A stretch of 64,000 nt of DNA from Pontibacter diazotrophicus (GTDB lineage: Bacteria > Bacteroidota > Bacteroidia > Cytophagales > Hymenobacteraceae), in NCBI RefSeq assembly GCF_003367245.1, contig NZ_QRGR01000018.1, positions 62,001-126,000 of the forward strand, in the 5' to 3' direction. The notes beneath the pieces were generated by a model, which was given only the letters and a program-made list of their open reading frames with translations, searched no databases and was not told the DNA's origin. The position numbers and the translations under genes are program-made. This document shows, piece after piece, positions 50,452-59,756 of this stretch (its first letter is position 1; each line of letters opens with the position of its first letter).

Positions 50452-53400
50452 TTACAATCTCACTCTCAGGTTAGCACCAATCGTACGTGTAGCTGGCAGC
50501 TGACCACCCTCATACCAGGTGTTCTCTAGCTCAGATGGATCTATACCGAATTCTTGAGCAGGGGCATAAATCAACCATGCATTTCCTACGATAACACCTA
50601 AGTTAGCTCCCTTCACGCCTACACCACTAAACAGTGACGATGGCAATTCGTATCCCAAACGCACTTCGCGCAGCTTCACATAAGACTTATCCAGCACCAT
50701 GGTATTGATGTTGTCGCGCTGCTGTGCTGCATAGAAGTAGCTACGGGCGGGGATGTATGTCGTATTTGGCTGTCCGCTTACATCTACATCGTTGATTTTA
50801 GTGTTCGGTGCATACACGCCAGGAATCAAAATGCCGCCACCGCTACTAGGGAAGTTTCGCCAATCATTACCCAAATCGTTCACACCAACTGTGCTCTCGT
50901 GCAGACCAGCTCCTAAGCCATACATTTTAGTCAGGGAGTGGAACAGACCACCTTTCTGGAAGTCAACAGAGAAGGACAGGCTAAGGCCTTTATAAGTCAG
51001 GTTATTGAATAAACCACCTGTATAATCAGGTTGAATAGTACCACGCTCCTGGTTGATGTCGTAGAGCGGTAAACCGTTAGAGCCTACTACCACACGGCCC
51101 TCCTCATCGCGCCGCCACATACGGCCAACCAGCATACCCCACTCTGCACCCACACGGTGCTCTAAGCGGGTATCGTTACGCTGTGTACTTACCAGGTAAT
51201 TATCCAGCCCTTCTGTCAGTTCCTCCACCACAGAGCGGTTTCTGCCGAAGTTCACCACCACATCCCAGGCAAAGTCTCCGCTACGGAACGGTGTTGCACT
51301 CAGGCTTGCCTCAAAGCCTTTGCGCTGGATTTTACCAGCGTTAATCTGGTAGCTGCTGAATCCTGTTGTTGGGTCTATGTCCAGGTTAAGGATTCTTCTT
51401 TCGTTGTTATCCACATAATAAGTAAACTCCAGACCTAAGCTGTTAAACAGGCGCAAGTCTGTTCCAACCTCCCACGAAGTAGTTACCGAAGGCTCAATCG
51501 CACCGGTTCTGAACACGTTGCCTATAGAGGCCGAGGCTGTTCCGTTGTATAGCGGCTCATTAATGTTAGCTATGTTCACCTGGAACGGGCTAGGGTCATC
51601 CCCTACCTGTGCCCATGATGCTCTTAGTTTACCGGAGCTTAGCACGTTGGTAATGCCGCTGCCCTGGAGCAGTTCAGAGAACACGAAGCTTCCCCCTACT
51701 GAAGGGTAGAAGAAAGAATTGTTATTTTCCGGCAAAGTAGAAGACCAGTCATTTCGTCCGGTTACATCCACAAACAACAGGCTCTTGAAGCCAAAGGATG
51801 CTCTACCGTACAAGCTTCTTACTGTTTGTGGGGCAAAGTCTCCTACATTATACTCACGCTCAATAAGTGGGCGGGCCACTGAAGCAGAAATGTCAAAGAA
51901 ATTAGGGAAGCTCAAGCCACCCTGCGTTCTTGCTTCCACCCCATTGTATCGGTTACGGCGAATGTTACCGCCTGCTAATGCATCTACAGAGAAATCACCG
52001 AACACCTGCTTATAGGTGAAGTTCGACTCGTAGTTCATCTCATTTGTCACGTCCTGGAAAGTAGCATACTCATCTGTATTGATACCGCCGGTGGCAATAC
52101 GGGAGTCGCCGCGCCTGTTTCTGTAGCTCATGCGCGCATAACTCTGCCAGCCAAAATGGTCGTTGAACTTATAGTTAAAGCCCAGGTTACCAACCAGAAT
52201 GTTGTTATTGCCAGTGCTGTAGTTCTCGTTGATTACAAAGTATGGGGAATCCCAGTAGGCAGGCGCCAGGTAAATAGAAGGGTCACCAGTTGCGTTCGGG
52301 TCGCCTATGTTCCAGGAGTTCAGGCTGCCATCAGGGTTTCTGTATTTCTTTAACCGCTCAAAGTCCAGCTGCCGCTGAAACCACTGATTAAAGTTCTGCG
52401 TCACGTTCGACCCGTCCAGCGCGTATCCTTCTCCTGGCTGACCTTTGGTGTTGTTGTAGGTATAGGAGAAGTCAGCTGTTACGGTTAACTTTTTAGTTAC
52501 ATCCAAAGCGGAGTTTAAGCCTACCTGGTGCTGATCACGGTTGGCATTCGGCGTGATCAGTGAGCGGTTCTGATTTGCGTATGTAACTCTGTAAAGATAG
52601 TTATCAGCTCCACCACTTACAGCAATACTATTATTAAAGTATGTGCCTGTGCGGTAGAAATCCCTTATGTTGTTCGGCTGTGCAACCAAAGAAGACAGCT
52701 GTCCGAATTCTTCCCCGGGGTACCAGGAGTAGTATGGACGGTACTGCTGGCCATTCATACGTGGCCCCCAGCTTTCATCAGCACCATACTCTAATATATT
52801 CTGACCGTCAAAAGCAGCCCAACTTGCTGGGTGTGTCTCCTCGTCGTAGCGGAACACGTAGAAGCCGTCGTCGCTGTATCCGTTTCTTGCTGTTGGCGCC
52901 GCGGCGGCCGAAGTATATCCACCCGCATATTCATTCTGGTAAGGCATCATAACAGATGGGCGCTCGAAAGAAGCCGAAAGGTTCAGCTCTACAGTTGGCG
53001 TGCCCTTAGCGCCTTTCTTGCTGGTAATGATAACGACACCGTTACCGGCTCTGTTACCGTACAGTGCTGTAGCAGCAGCTCCTTTCAAAACAGAGATACT
53101 TGCCACGTTGTCCATGATTACACTGTTCTGATCTGTTATTGTACCGTCTACGATGTATAGCGGAGGCTGTGAAGTACTCAAGCCGTTTGCACCACGAATC
53201 ACAATGTTTGCATTGTCAAATGTTGAGCTTGGTGAACCCTGTACCTGCACACCAGACACTTTACCGATCAGAGCTGTACTCACATCGTTTGATTTGGCGT
53301 ATGTCAGGTTCTCTTCACCTACAGCACCCACTGAATAAGGCAGCGTCTCTTTTTCACGCTGGTAGCCCAAAGCCGTTACCACTACCTCCTGCAGTTGTTT

Positions 53401-53700
53401 GTCATCAACTGAAAGACTAACATCAATGTTTCCTGCATTGCCGATGGCACGTTCTATCGTAGTATAGCCAATATAACGGTACACCAGCGTGTTACCATCC
53501 ACCGGCACACTAATAGAGTAAGTACCATCTGCCCCTGTGGCAGTACCATTGGTTGTTCCCTTCACCAATACTGCTACCCCCGGCAGTGGCTGGTTGGTAG
53601 AGGCGTCTGTCACTCTACCGGTGATTGCTCTTACCTGAGCCATCGCCTGCTGTAGCAGGGCTGTGATCAGAAAGAGACTTAAAAGTAAGATTCTCTTCAT
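50452..53700 (-). CDS. SusC/RagA-family TonB-linked receptor 1
   Basis: TonB-dependent outer-membrane importer of 1082 residues. Signal peptide LLLSLFLITALLQQAMAQ, then the N-terminal carboxypeptidase-regulatory-like beta sandwich (ITGRVTDASTNQPLPGVAVL, about 25-100). Next is the plug with LQEVVVTALGYQREKETLPY and SVLKGAAATALYGNRAGNGV (about 105-230), then a 22-strand barrel ending GGQLPATRTIGANLRVRL. The conserved SusC motif AATALYGNRAGNGVVIITSKKG is intact in pattern. The partner SusD follows directly. Substrate unknown. Confidence 0.95.
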   Translation of the reverse strand: MKRILLLSLFLITALLQQAMAQVRAITGRVTDASTNQPLPGVAVLVKGTTNGTATGADGTYSISVPVDGNTLVYRYIGYTTIERAIGNAGNIDVSLSVDDKQLQEVVVTALGYQREKETLPYSVGAVGEENLTYAKSNDVSTALIGKVSGVQVQGSPSSTFDNANIVIRGANGLSTSQPPLYIVDGTITDQNSVIMDNVASISVLKGAAATALYGNRAGNGVVIITSKKGAKGTPTVELNLSASFERPSVMMPYQNEYAGGYTSAAAAPTARNGYSDDGFYVFRYDEETHPASWAAFDGQNILEYGADESWGPRMNGQQYRPYYSWYPGEEFGQLSSLVAQPNNIRDFYRTGTYFNNSIAVSGGADNYLYRVTYANQNRSLITPNANRDQHQVGLNSALDVTKKLTVTADFSYTYNNTKGQPGEGYALDGSNVTQNFNQWFQRQLDFERLKKYRNPDGSLNSWNIGDPNATGDPSIYLAPAYWDSPYFVINENYSTGNNNILVGNLGFNYKFNDHFGWQSYARMSYRNRRGDSRIATGGINTDEYATFQDVTNEMNYESNFTYKQVFGDFSVDALAGGNIRRNRYNGVEARTQGGLSFPNFFDISASVARPLIEREYNVGDFAPQTVRSLYGRASFGFKSLLFVDVTGRNDWSSTLPENNNSFFYPSVGGSFVFSELLQGSGITNVLSSGKLRASWAQVGDDPSPFQVNIANINEPLYNGTASASIGNVFRTGAIEPSVTTSWEVGTDLRLFNSLGLEFTYYVDNNERRILNLDIDPTTGFSSYQINAGKIQRKGFEASLSATPFRSGDFAWDVVVNFGRNRSVVEELTEGLDNYLVSTQRNDTRLEHRVGAEWGMLVGRMWRRDEEGRVVVGSNGLPLYDINQERGTIQPDYTGGLFNNLTYKGLSLSFSVDFQKGGLFHSLTKMYGLGAGLHESTVGVNDLGNDWRNFPSSGGGILIPGVYAPNTKINDVDVSGQPNTTYIPARSYFYAAQQRDNINTMVLDKSYVKLREVRLGYELPSSLFSGVGVKGANLGVIVGNAWLIYAPAQEFGIDPSELENTWYEGGQLPATRTIGANLRVRL

Positions 53701-54087
53701 TTTGTTTAAGTTTAAGGTGAGTACTAAAAGGTTGTTATGTTTTAAGGAGCCACAATGTAGTATATTAATTGAATATCTTAATACTTTGAAAACATTTTAA
53801 TTTTACTCTCTAATTATTTAATGTTTTTTAAACAAACGTCTATTTATTTAATATATTTATAATTGAGCACTCACTATACTTGATATTATTTTACATTGGT
53901 GCAGCCTTCTTTAAAATTATAATTATTCTAAGGTGCTTCTATAAACATAAAGTCAAAACAATTGTCCGCTATACTCGTCATCGACGGGCGAAACCACCAC
54001 ACACAATAAAAAAGGCCCCCGGAAACCGGGGGCCTTTCTCTTAATGCAGTAGGCAAATTACCTAATGCTGCTATTTGTCAGTTCAAA
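53701..54087 (-). other. AT-rich promoter region of SusC 1
   Basis: 387 bp. The left part (53701-53960) is very AT-rich and should carry the promoter of the minus-strand SusC-SusD pair 1, although I find no full TAnnTTTG. The right part holds the terminator of pair 2 at 54011-54037. No ORF is credible. Confidence 0.5.
54011..54037 (-). terminator. Terminator of SusC-SusD pair 2
   Basis: Arms AAAGGCCCCCGG (54011-54022) and CCGGGGGCCTTT (54026-54037) with a 3-nt loop, followed by U6 on the minus strand. 51 bp after the SusD 2 stop. Confidence 0.88.
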
Positions 54088-55557
54088 TTACCTAACGTCC
54101 CAGAAGATTCTCGTAGTAGCCTCGTCTCCACCTATGGCTGAAGCTGCAGCATTAACGTTCTCTGGGTTCAGCGTACGCTCAGTTGGCGGGTAAGGATAAC
54201 GCACTGGTACCGTTGAATATACTGGTCTATACTGCTCATCAGGCGCCTGCAGTTGCGGATAGTCCAGTCGACGGAACTCTGTCCAAGCCTGGAATGGACG
54301 CTCATAAAGCGCAAGCCACTTCTGAACACCCAGCGCCTGGCGCTGTTCTTCAGTTAGGGTGTTAGAAGCACCAGCCTCTGACATTGCTGCAATGTAGGAT
54401 GCAACTTCTGGCTGAGCCAGGTAAGCCGTAATCTCATCTTCTGGCACATCCCAAAGCTGCATAGAAGCAGTGATAGCTCTTGTGTAGTGTTCGGCAGGCG
54501 CTGCGTCGATGAAACCACGTGCAGCAGCTTCTGCCAGGTAAAACTCTACTTCATCGTAGCCAAGCACTGTGGCTGGGAAGTCAGGAGTCGTTATATCAGG
54601 ATTCACATGTGAAAAGTTAGCATAGGTGTTGTTATTACCATAGATACCTCCCACATATGCACCTTCATGCTGCGTAAAATAAGCGGCACGGCGCGGATCG
54701 TCCAGTTCATTCATCAGGTCTACCAGCGTGTTTGCAGGCACAAAGTCATTACGGCCACTCTGCACAAGGTTCGTCCACACAGGGTTTACGTTTGGCGTAG
54801 TAGCTGTATAATTGAATACGGCCTGTTCAGCAGCTGATTGGAACACATTTGGCGCAGCTTCGCTGGCAGCTTCGCTGGCACGATCTGGATTTACATCCGC
54901 TACCGTCATAGCCATTTTCAGCTTGAGCGAGTTGGCAAACTTAAACCAACGTTCAACATTCCCATTGTAGATCAGGTCAGAACCACCGAAGCTTCCGGAA
55001 CCAGTACCTTCGTCTAAGGTAGCAATAGCAGCATCCAGCCTTGTAAACAGATCGCTGTAGATAGCAGCATCATCGTCATAAGTCGGATAGATGATGTCTG
55101 GGTTCAGCGCCTCAGAGTAAGGGATGTCTCCGAATGTATTTACCAGTACAGACCAAGTATACACTTCCATCACTTCAATCACAGCCAACTGGTTAGCTTT
55201 GATAGTGGCATTAAGCGCCTGATCTTCTTGTATGATTGTGGAGGCTTCTCTAAAGTCCATTAGCACATCACGGTACAGCGTGAACCAGAAGTTCTGCGGT
55301 ATGTTACGGCTAACCAAGTCATAGCGGCTTTCTTCAGGATAGGTCGTGTTAGCCCAGTGCTGAGATATCAGCCTGAAGATGCCTGAGTTTACGTTAGGGG
55401 TAACCATCTGGTCTACGAGGTTACGCTGCGCATTAGCGAAAAGCATAGGGGCAGGAACCTCTGTAGGGTTTTTAGGGTCTCTTAGATCCTCGTCCCACTC
55501 ATCTGTACACCCGACAAAGGCTAAGGCGAGAATTAAAAATGCAAATATCTTTTTCAT
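54088..55557 (-). CDS. SusD/RagB-family outer membrane lipoprotein 2
   Basis: 489 residues with lipoprotein signal IFAFLILALAFVGCTDEW, Cys near residue 17. The body has the SusD-like 2 pattern (SGIFRLISQHWANTTYPEES, LAVIEVMEVYTWSVLVNTFG, GDIPYSEALNPDIIYPTYDD) and ends GGDEATTRIFWDVR, the same FWDVR/WWDVQ ending as SusD 1. A 12-bp direct duplication at 54854-54877 gives ASEAASEAA. It lies 11 bp after SusC 2 and is closed by the terminator at 54011-54037. Confidence 0.9.
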   Translation of the reverse strand: MKKIFAFLILALAFVGCTDEWDEDLRDPKNPTEVPAPMLFANAQRNLVDQMVTPNVNSGIFRLISQHWANTTYPEESRYDLVSRNIPQNFWFTLYRDVLMDFREASTIIQEDQALNATIKANQLAVIEVMEVYTWSVLVNTFGDIPYSEALNPDIIYPTYDDDAAIYSDLFTRLDAAIATLDEGTGSGSFGGSDLIYNGNVERWFKFANSLKLKMAMTVADVNPDRASEAASEAAPNVFQSAAEQAVFNYTATTPNVNPVWTNLVQSGRNDFVPANTLVDLMNELDDPRRAAYFTQHEGAYVGGIYGNNNTYANFSHVNPDITTPDFPATVLGYDEVEFYLAEAAARGFIDAAPAEHYTRAITASMQLWDVPEDEITAYLAQPEVASYIAAMSEAGASNTLTEEQRQALGVQKWLALYERPFQAWTEFRRLDYPQLQAPDEQYRPVYSTVPVRYPYPPTERTLNPENVNAAASAIGGDEATTRIFWDVR

Positions 55558-55568
55558 ATTATCTTTTA

Positions 55569-58500
55569 TTAAAATCTTGCTCTTACGTTAAAGCCTACAT
55601 TTCGCATTGTAGGATATGCACCACTTTGATAACCAAGTGACAAGGTACCAGCGCTTAAGCCTTCTTCTGGATCAGAATATGGTGTGTTCTTGTGGAAGAT
55701 GTACAGGTTTCTACCGTAAATTGAGAGGTCGATACCTTGGAATACACCTAATCTAGACACCACAGACTCTGGCAGGGCGAAGCCTAACGTGGCCTCTCTC
55801 AGTTTCACATAGCTGGCGTCGTAAATGTGCATTTCAGGAGGGTTATTATAACCCATGGCATAAAACACTTCTACACGTCTGTCGTTTGGAGAACCATCTT
55901 CTTTAACACCATCCAGAATCAAACCACCACTGTTTGGAGCATAGCTGCCGTCAGCATTACGAACAATTGGGTTACGCACTGGGTTACCCAGGTCATTTGT
56001 AAATACAGTATTGTCCGGAACGCCTGTGTACTGGCCATAAGACTGGTCAAGAGAGAATACATTGCCTCCTTTTTTCATGTCGATCAGGAAGCCAAGGGAC
56101 ACACCCTTAAAGCGGAAAGTGTTAGACACACCACCAACCCAGTCTGGGTTAATATCGCCGATGTTGGTGTTGGCGTTTCTGTTAGACAGATACAGACCGT
56201 TGGCACCTACTACGCGCTGGCCCTGTTCGTTGCGAACAAAGCCCGCACCTCTGATCATACCAAACGGCTCACCTTCAGCTGCGTTCAGAGACACACCACC
56301 TTGGAAGGCAGCAATCTGATAATTCTCGATTGGGCCAAGATCCACTACTTCACTTCTGTTTCTTGTCCAGTTAGCATTGATTGTCCAAGTGAAGGCTTCT
56401 GTACTGACAGGACTACCAAAAGCAGACACCTCAAAACCTCTGTTTACCACCTCACCGGCGTTAATCCACTGTGCATTGTAACCAGTCGCTCTAGAGATTG
56501 GCACGTTCAGGATTTGGTCAACGCTGCTTGCGTGATAGTATGTCACGTCAAAACCAGCGCGGGCATCCATAAAGTTCATCTCCAGGCCAAGCTCCCAGCT
56601 ATTTGTGCGTTCTGGCTTCAGGTCAGGGTTTCTGCGGGTAGCGTCAACAGAAGCAAGCGATGTAGAACCAAACGGAGCCAACAGGTTATAAGTATTGAAT
56701 ACACTCAGTGGCTGCGCCATGTTACCAACCTCCGCGTAGTTAGCTCTTATCTTACCAAAGGTAAACCAATAATTAGGCTCCAATAGTTCAGAGAATACAA
56801 AGCTACCTGAGATAGATGGATAGAAGTAAGTTCTGTTAGCTGCAGGCAGAGAAGAAGACTGGTCAATACGAGAAGCTACATCTAAGAAAGCAATATCTCT
56901 GAAACCAAGGGTAGCACTGGCAAAGTAACCGTTAACACGCAGACGAGTGTCTTGCTCTAACGGCGGGCCCAGTGGGTTTCGAGAGTTTGAAAGTGCGTAC
57001 AGGCGAGGAACTACCAGACCACCGTTTGTAGTAGAACGAATCAGTGATGTCTGTGTATCGCGGATGTTAGTACCAACTGTGGCCTTCAGGTTGAAATCTT
57101 CAGAGAAATTTCTGTTCACGTTCGCCATCAGGTCGTAGTTTGCTTCGCTGAAACGACCGTTGTGCCTGGTGTAGCTGGATACGCCTACAGAACCTACTGC
57201 ATAACGCTCCTCACGGATCTCGTCATAAGTATCGAGTGAAGCACGTCCCATAACGCTTAACCAATCAGTTATTTCATAATCCAGACGTATATACCCTAAA
57301 GCGCGGCGTCTGTTATCTGTGTTGTAGTTTTCGTAACGTGTCCAGTACGGGTTGTCGAAGAACATCGGACGTGGATCGTTCCAGGCTCTTGGGTTCCAGG
57401 TTACGTTTTGGCGTGTAGCAAAATAGGCCCGCTCCTGCTCCGCCAGGTCCACATCAGTACCCCACCACTGTCTGAAACCCTGGTTAGGGTTCAGGCCACT
57501 ATAACCAGTACCATAACGGCCAAGACCATCAGTTTCAGTGTAGTTAAGAGAAGTAGTGGCTGTTAATTTATCGGTAACCTTGTAAGAAGAAGAAAAGTTT
57601 ATGAAGTTCTTCGTCACATTAGAGTTTGGCAGCATACCATTGTTGCTATTGCGACCATAACTTGCCCTGAAGAAACCTTTATCGCTTGTGCCGTCTACTG
57701 CCACGTTGTGCGAAGTACCATACGTAGTCTCAAAGAAGGTAGTAGGATCATTCTCAGCAGCTACCCATGGCGTAGGTTGGCCAAAGTTAGGAGAACTCTG
57801 ATCGAATGAATCCCAGTTCCATACAAGCAGGTTTGGATCGAAAGCAGGTCCGGCAGATCCATCTTCGTTTAAAACAACTACTCTTTCCGGGGATCCGTCA
57901 CCATTTACGTCGTTGGCATAGAAACCAGGATACTCTGAACTATAAACAGCTCCTGGGTAACCTCTACCATACTCTTTCTGAAAACGGGTGTACGTGCTCT
58001 TATCCATAAAACCCCAGTTGGCACCTGTGTTAACTGTAACACCAATACCTTGTCTCTCAGAGCCTTTTTTAGTAGTGATCATTACAACGCCATTAGCGGC
58101 GCGGGAACCGTAAAGCGCTGTTGCAGCGGCACCTCTCAAAATAGTCATCGACTCGATGTTATCCGGGTTGATGTCGGCTGCGGCGTTACCGTAGTCATAC
58201 CCACCACGGCCAGTTGCCTGGTTAGCTGTGTTGTTGGTAGAGTTATCAATAGGAACACCATCAACTACGAAAAGCGCCTGGTTGTTACCACCAATAGACT
58301 TGTTACCACGGATAACCACGTTGGTAGAACCGCCCAGGTTGTTGTTCTGCTGCACCTGCACACCAGCCACGCGACCAGAAAGTGCATTAGTGAAGTTCTG
58401 CTGTCTTGTTTGGGCAACTTCTTCACCGCCTACAGTCTGAGCTGCATAAGGTAATTCGTTTTTGGTTCTTTCGATACCAAGGGCCGTTACCACAACTTCC

Positions 58501-58811
58501 TGTAGTTGTTCTGAATTCGTTCCTAAGGCTACATCAATTGAACTGGCATTATCGATTTGGCGCCGAACTGTATTGTATCCAATAAAGCGGTATACCAGCG
58601 TATTGTTATCTGCCGGCACATTAATTGAATATTCACCTTCAACACCAGTTGTGGTACCTACCGTAGTTCCTTGAACGATTACAGCAACACCGGGCAGCCC
58701 CTGACCGGTAGCTGCATCAGTCACTGTACCCGTTACTGTTCTGTTCTGAGCCATTGCCTGCTGCTGCAGCACAGAGACCAGAAAGAAGCATAACATTAAA
58801 GCTTTCTTCAT
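55569..58811 (-). CDS. SusC/RagA-family TonB-linked receptor 2
   Basis: 1080 residues with signal peptide LMLCFFLVSVLQQQAMAQ, an N-terminal beta-sandwich (VTGTVTDAATGQGLPGVAVI), a plug with LQEVVVTALGIERTKNELPY and NIESMTILRGAAATALYGSR, and a long barrel ending MRNVGFNVRARF. The layout and the length are the same as SusC 1, and its N-terminal 230 residues are clearly more alike than the barrels. Tandem pairs thus seem to be an older duplication. A separate transcript with its own terminator. Substrate unknown. Confidence 0.95.
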   Translation of the reverse strand: MKKALMLCFFLVSVLQQQAMAQNRTVTGTVTDAATGQGLPGVAVIVQGTTVGTTTGVEGEYSINVPADNNTLVYRFIGYNTVRRQIDNASSIDVALGTNSEQLQEVVVTALGIERTKNELPYAAQTVGGEEVAQTRQQNFTNALSGRVAGVQVQQNNNLGGSTNVVIRGNKSIGGNNQALFVVDGVPIDNSTNNTANQATGRGGYDYGNAAADINPDNIESMTILRGAAATALYGSRAANGVVMITTKKGSERQGIGVTVNTGANWGFMDKSTYTRFQKEYGRGYPGAVYSSEYPGFYANDVNGDGSPERVVVLNEDGSAGPAFDPNLLVWNWDSFDQSSPNFGQPTPWVAAENDPTTFFETTYGTSHNVAVDGTSDKGFFRASYGRNSNNGMLPNSNVTKNFINFSSSYKVTDKLTATTSLNYTETDGLGRYGTGYSGLNPNQGFRQWWGTDVDLAEQERAYFATRQNVTWNPRAWNDPRPMFFDNPYWTRYENYNTDNRRRALGYIRLDYEITDWLSVMGRASLDTYDEIREERYAVGSVGVSSYTRHNGRFSEANYDLMANVNRNFSEDFNLKATVGTNIRDTQTSLIRSTTNGGLVVPRLYALSNSRNPLGPPLEQDTRLRVNGYFASATLGFRDIAFLDVASRIDQSSSLPAANRTYFYPSISGSFVFSELLEPNYWFTFGKIRANYAEVGNMAQPLSVFNTYNLLAPFGSTSLASVDATRRNPDLKPERTNSWELGLEMNFMDARAGFDVTYYHASSVDQILNVPISRATGYNAQWINAGEVVNRGFEVSAFGSPVSTEAFTWTINANWTRNRSEVVDLGPIENYQIAAFQGGVSLNAAEGEPFGMIRGAGFVRNEQGQRVVGANGLYLSNRNANTNIGDINPDWVGGVSNTFRFKGVSLGFLIDMKKGGNVFSLDQSYGQYTGVPDNTVFTNDLGNPVRNPIVRNADGSYAPNSGGLILDGVKEDGSPNDRRVEVFYAMGYNNPPEMHIYDASYVKLREATLGFALPESVVSRLGVFQGIDLSIYGRNLYIFHKNTPYSDPEEGLSAGTLSLGYQSGAYPTMRNVGFNVRARF

Positions 58812-59756
58812 TGCGTTGTTTGTTTAGTGAGTGATTAGTAGAAATTTTAACATATAACAATTCAAACAGACCCATAGCAGGTCCAACCGGAGAGTAAGTA
58901 GATTCAACTTGTAGTTTTCTAAGACAAAAGGGTTACCTGTTACCACAAATTTTTGGGATCCATTATATATTTAAAAAGAATACAAAATTGATAGGACTTA
59001 TGCTGCATCAGCGCTCAAAGCGGGCGTGATGCAGGTCATCAACTGCAGGAAGAGGACTAAGAGGGTACAAGCGCCCTTGGTCGTAAAAGATAATGGATTT
59101 GGGCCTGCAGTCATCGTACACCTCTCCTAAGAGAAGGGCCGCTTTAAAACAGAGAAGAGATTACGTTGTATATAATAAGGAAGCTTTAACAGTAAAGTTT
59201 TCTTCATAAGTTTATATTTAAGTAGGCCAACAACCAAGTTTACCGAAATTTGCGCTTATTAACAAATAATTAAAGTGCTTATGCATACCTTTTAGGGATA
59301 CTTAGGCTAATTTTAAAGTTTTAACATTATAATTAGCAGATACTTACTTTATGAATATTAAAAGGATTTTTTCTTGCTATAAACATTAAATGAATTTTCA
59401 CTCCATAAAATAAATAGTTCTGTAATAAAGAAGTCTATTTGTGCCAGTCTTGCAGTAGCGCTTTTTACTGCGCGTGCTGCACCAGTCCGACCAGAAAAAG
59501 TAAAAATCTCTTTAAAAAACCTGATCTTTTTATAAGAAAAGAAAAGGTTCAAGAACAGGCACCTCTTCATTAGTTGTTTTCATGATACTAAACCGTAGAG
59601 AAAAGAAAAGCAGGGACTCTATCCTGCGCTTGCCATTGCAGATGATAATTTCCGTTATACAAGCCTTATACGTAGAAGCCAAAATAAAGGCCGCTGCCCA
59701 TTCGTCATGAGCAGCGGCCTTTATTTTGATCCCTTCTCAGTGCGGAAAAAGAAAGA
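58812..59756. other. 945-bp AT-rich intergenic region between SusC 2 and feoB
   Basis: The right end holds the feoB terminator (59681-59727). A hairpin with CTGCATCA (59003-59010) and TGATGCAG (59027-59034) and inner CGC/GCG lies about 195 bp upstream of the SusC 2 ATG. A 70-codon Lys/Phe-rich frame at 59358-59570 on the minus strand looks like chance. Nothing else is recognised: no tRNA, no repeat array, no operator that I can support. Confidence 0.5.
59681..59727 (-). terminator. Terminator of feoA-feoB
   Basis: Arms AAAATAAAGGCCGCTGC (59681-59697) and its complement (59711-59727), 17 bp perfect, 13-nt loop; the minus-strand stem is closed by U-rich sequence. 30 bp after the feoB stop. Confidence 0.85.

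Noticed and set aside
59358..59570. 70-codon minus-strand frame in the SusC 2-feoB gap
   Set aside because: Composition is what AT-rich DNA gives (Lys, Phe, Asn), there is no ribosome site or promoter box, and no signal or domain. Treated as chance.
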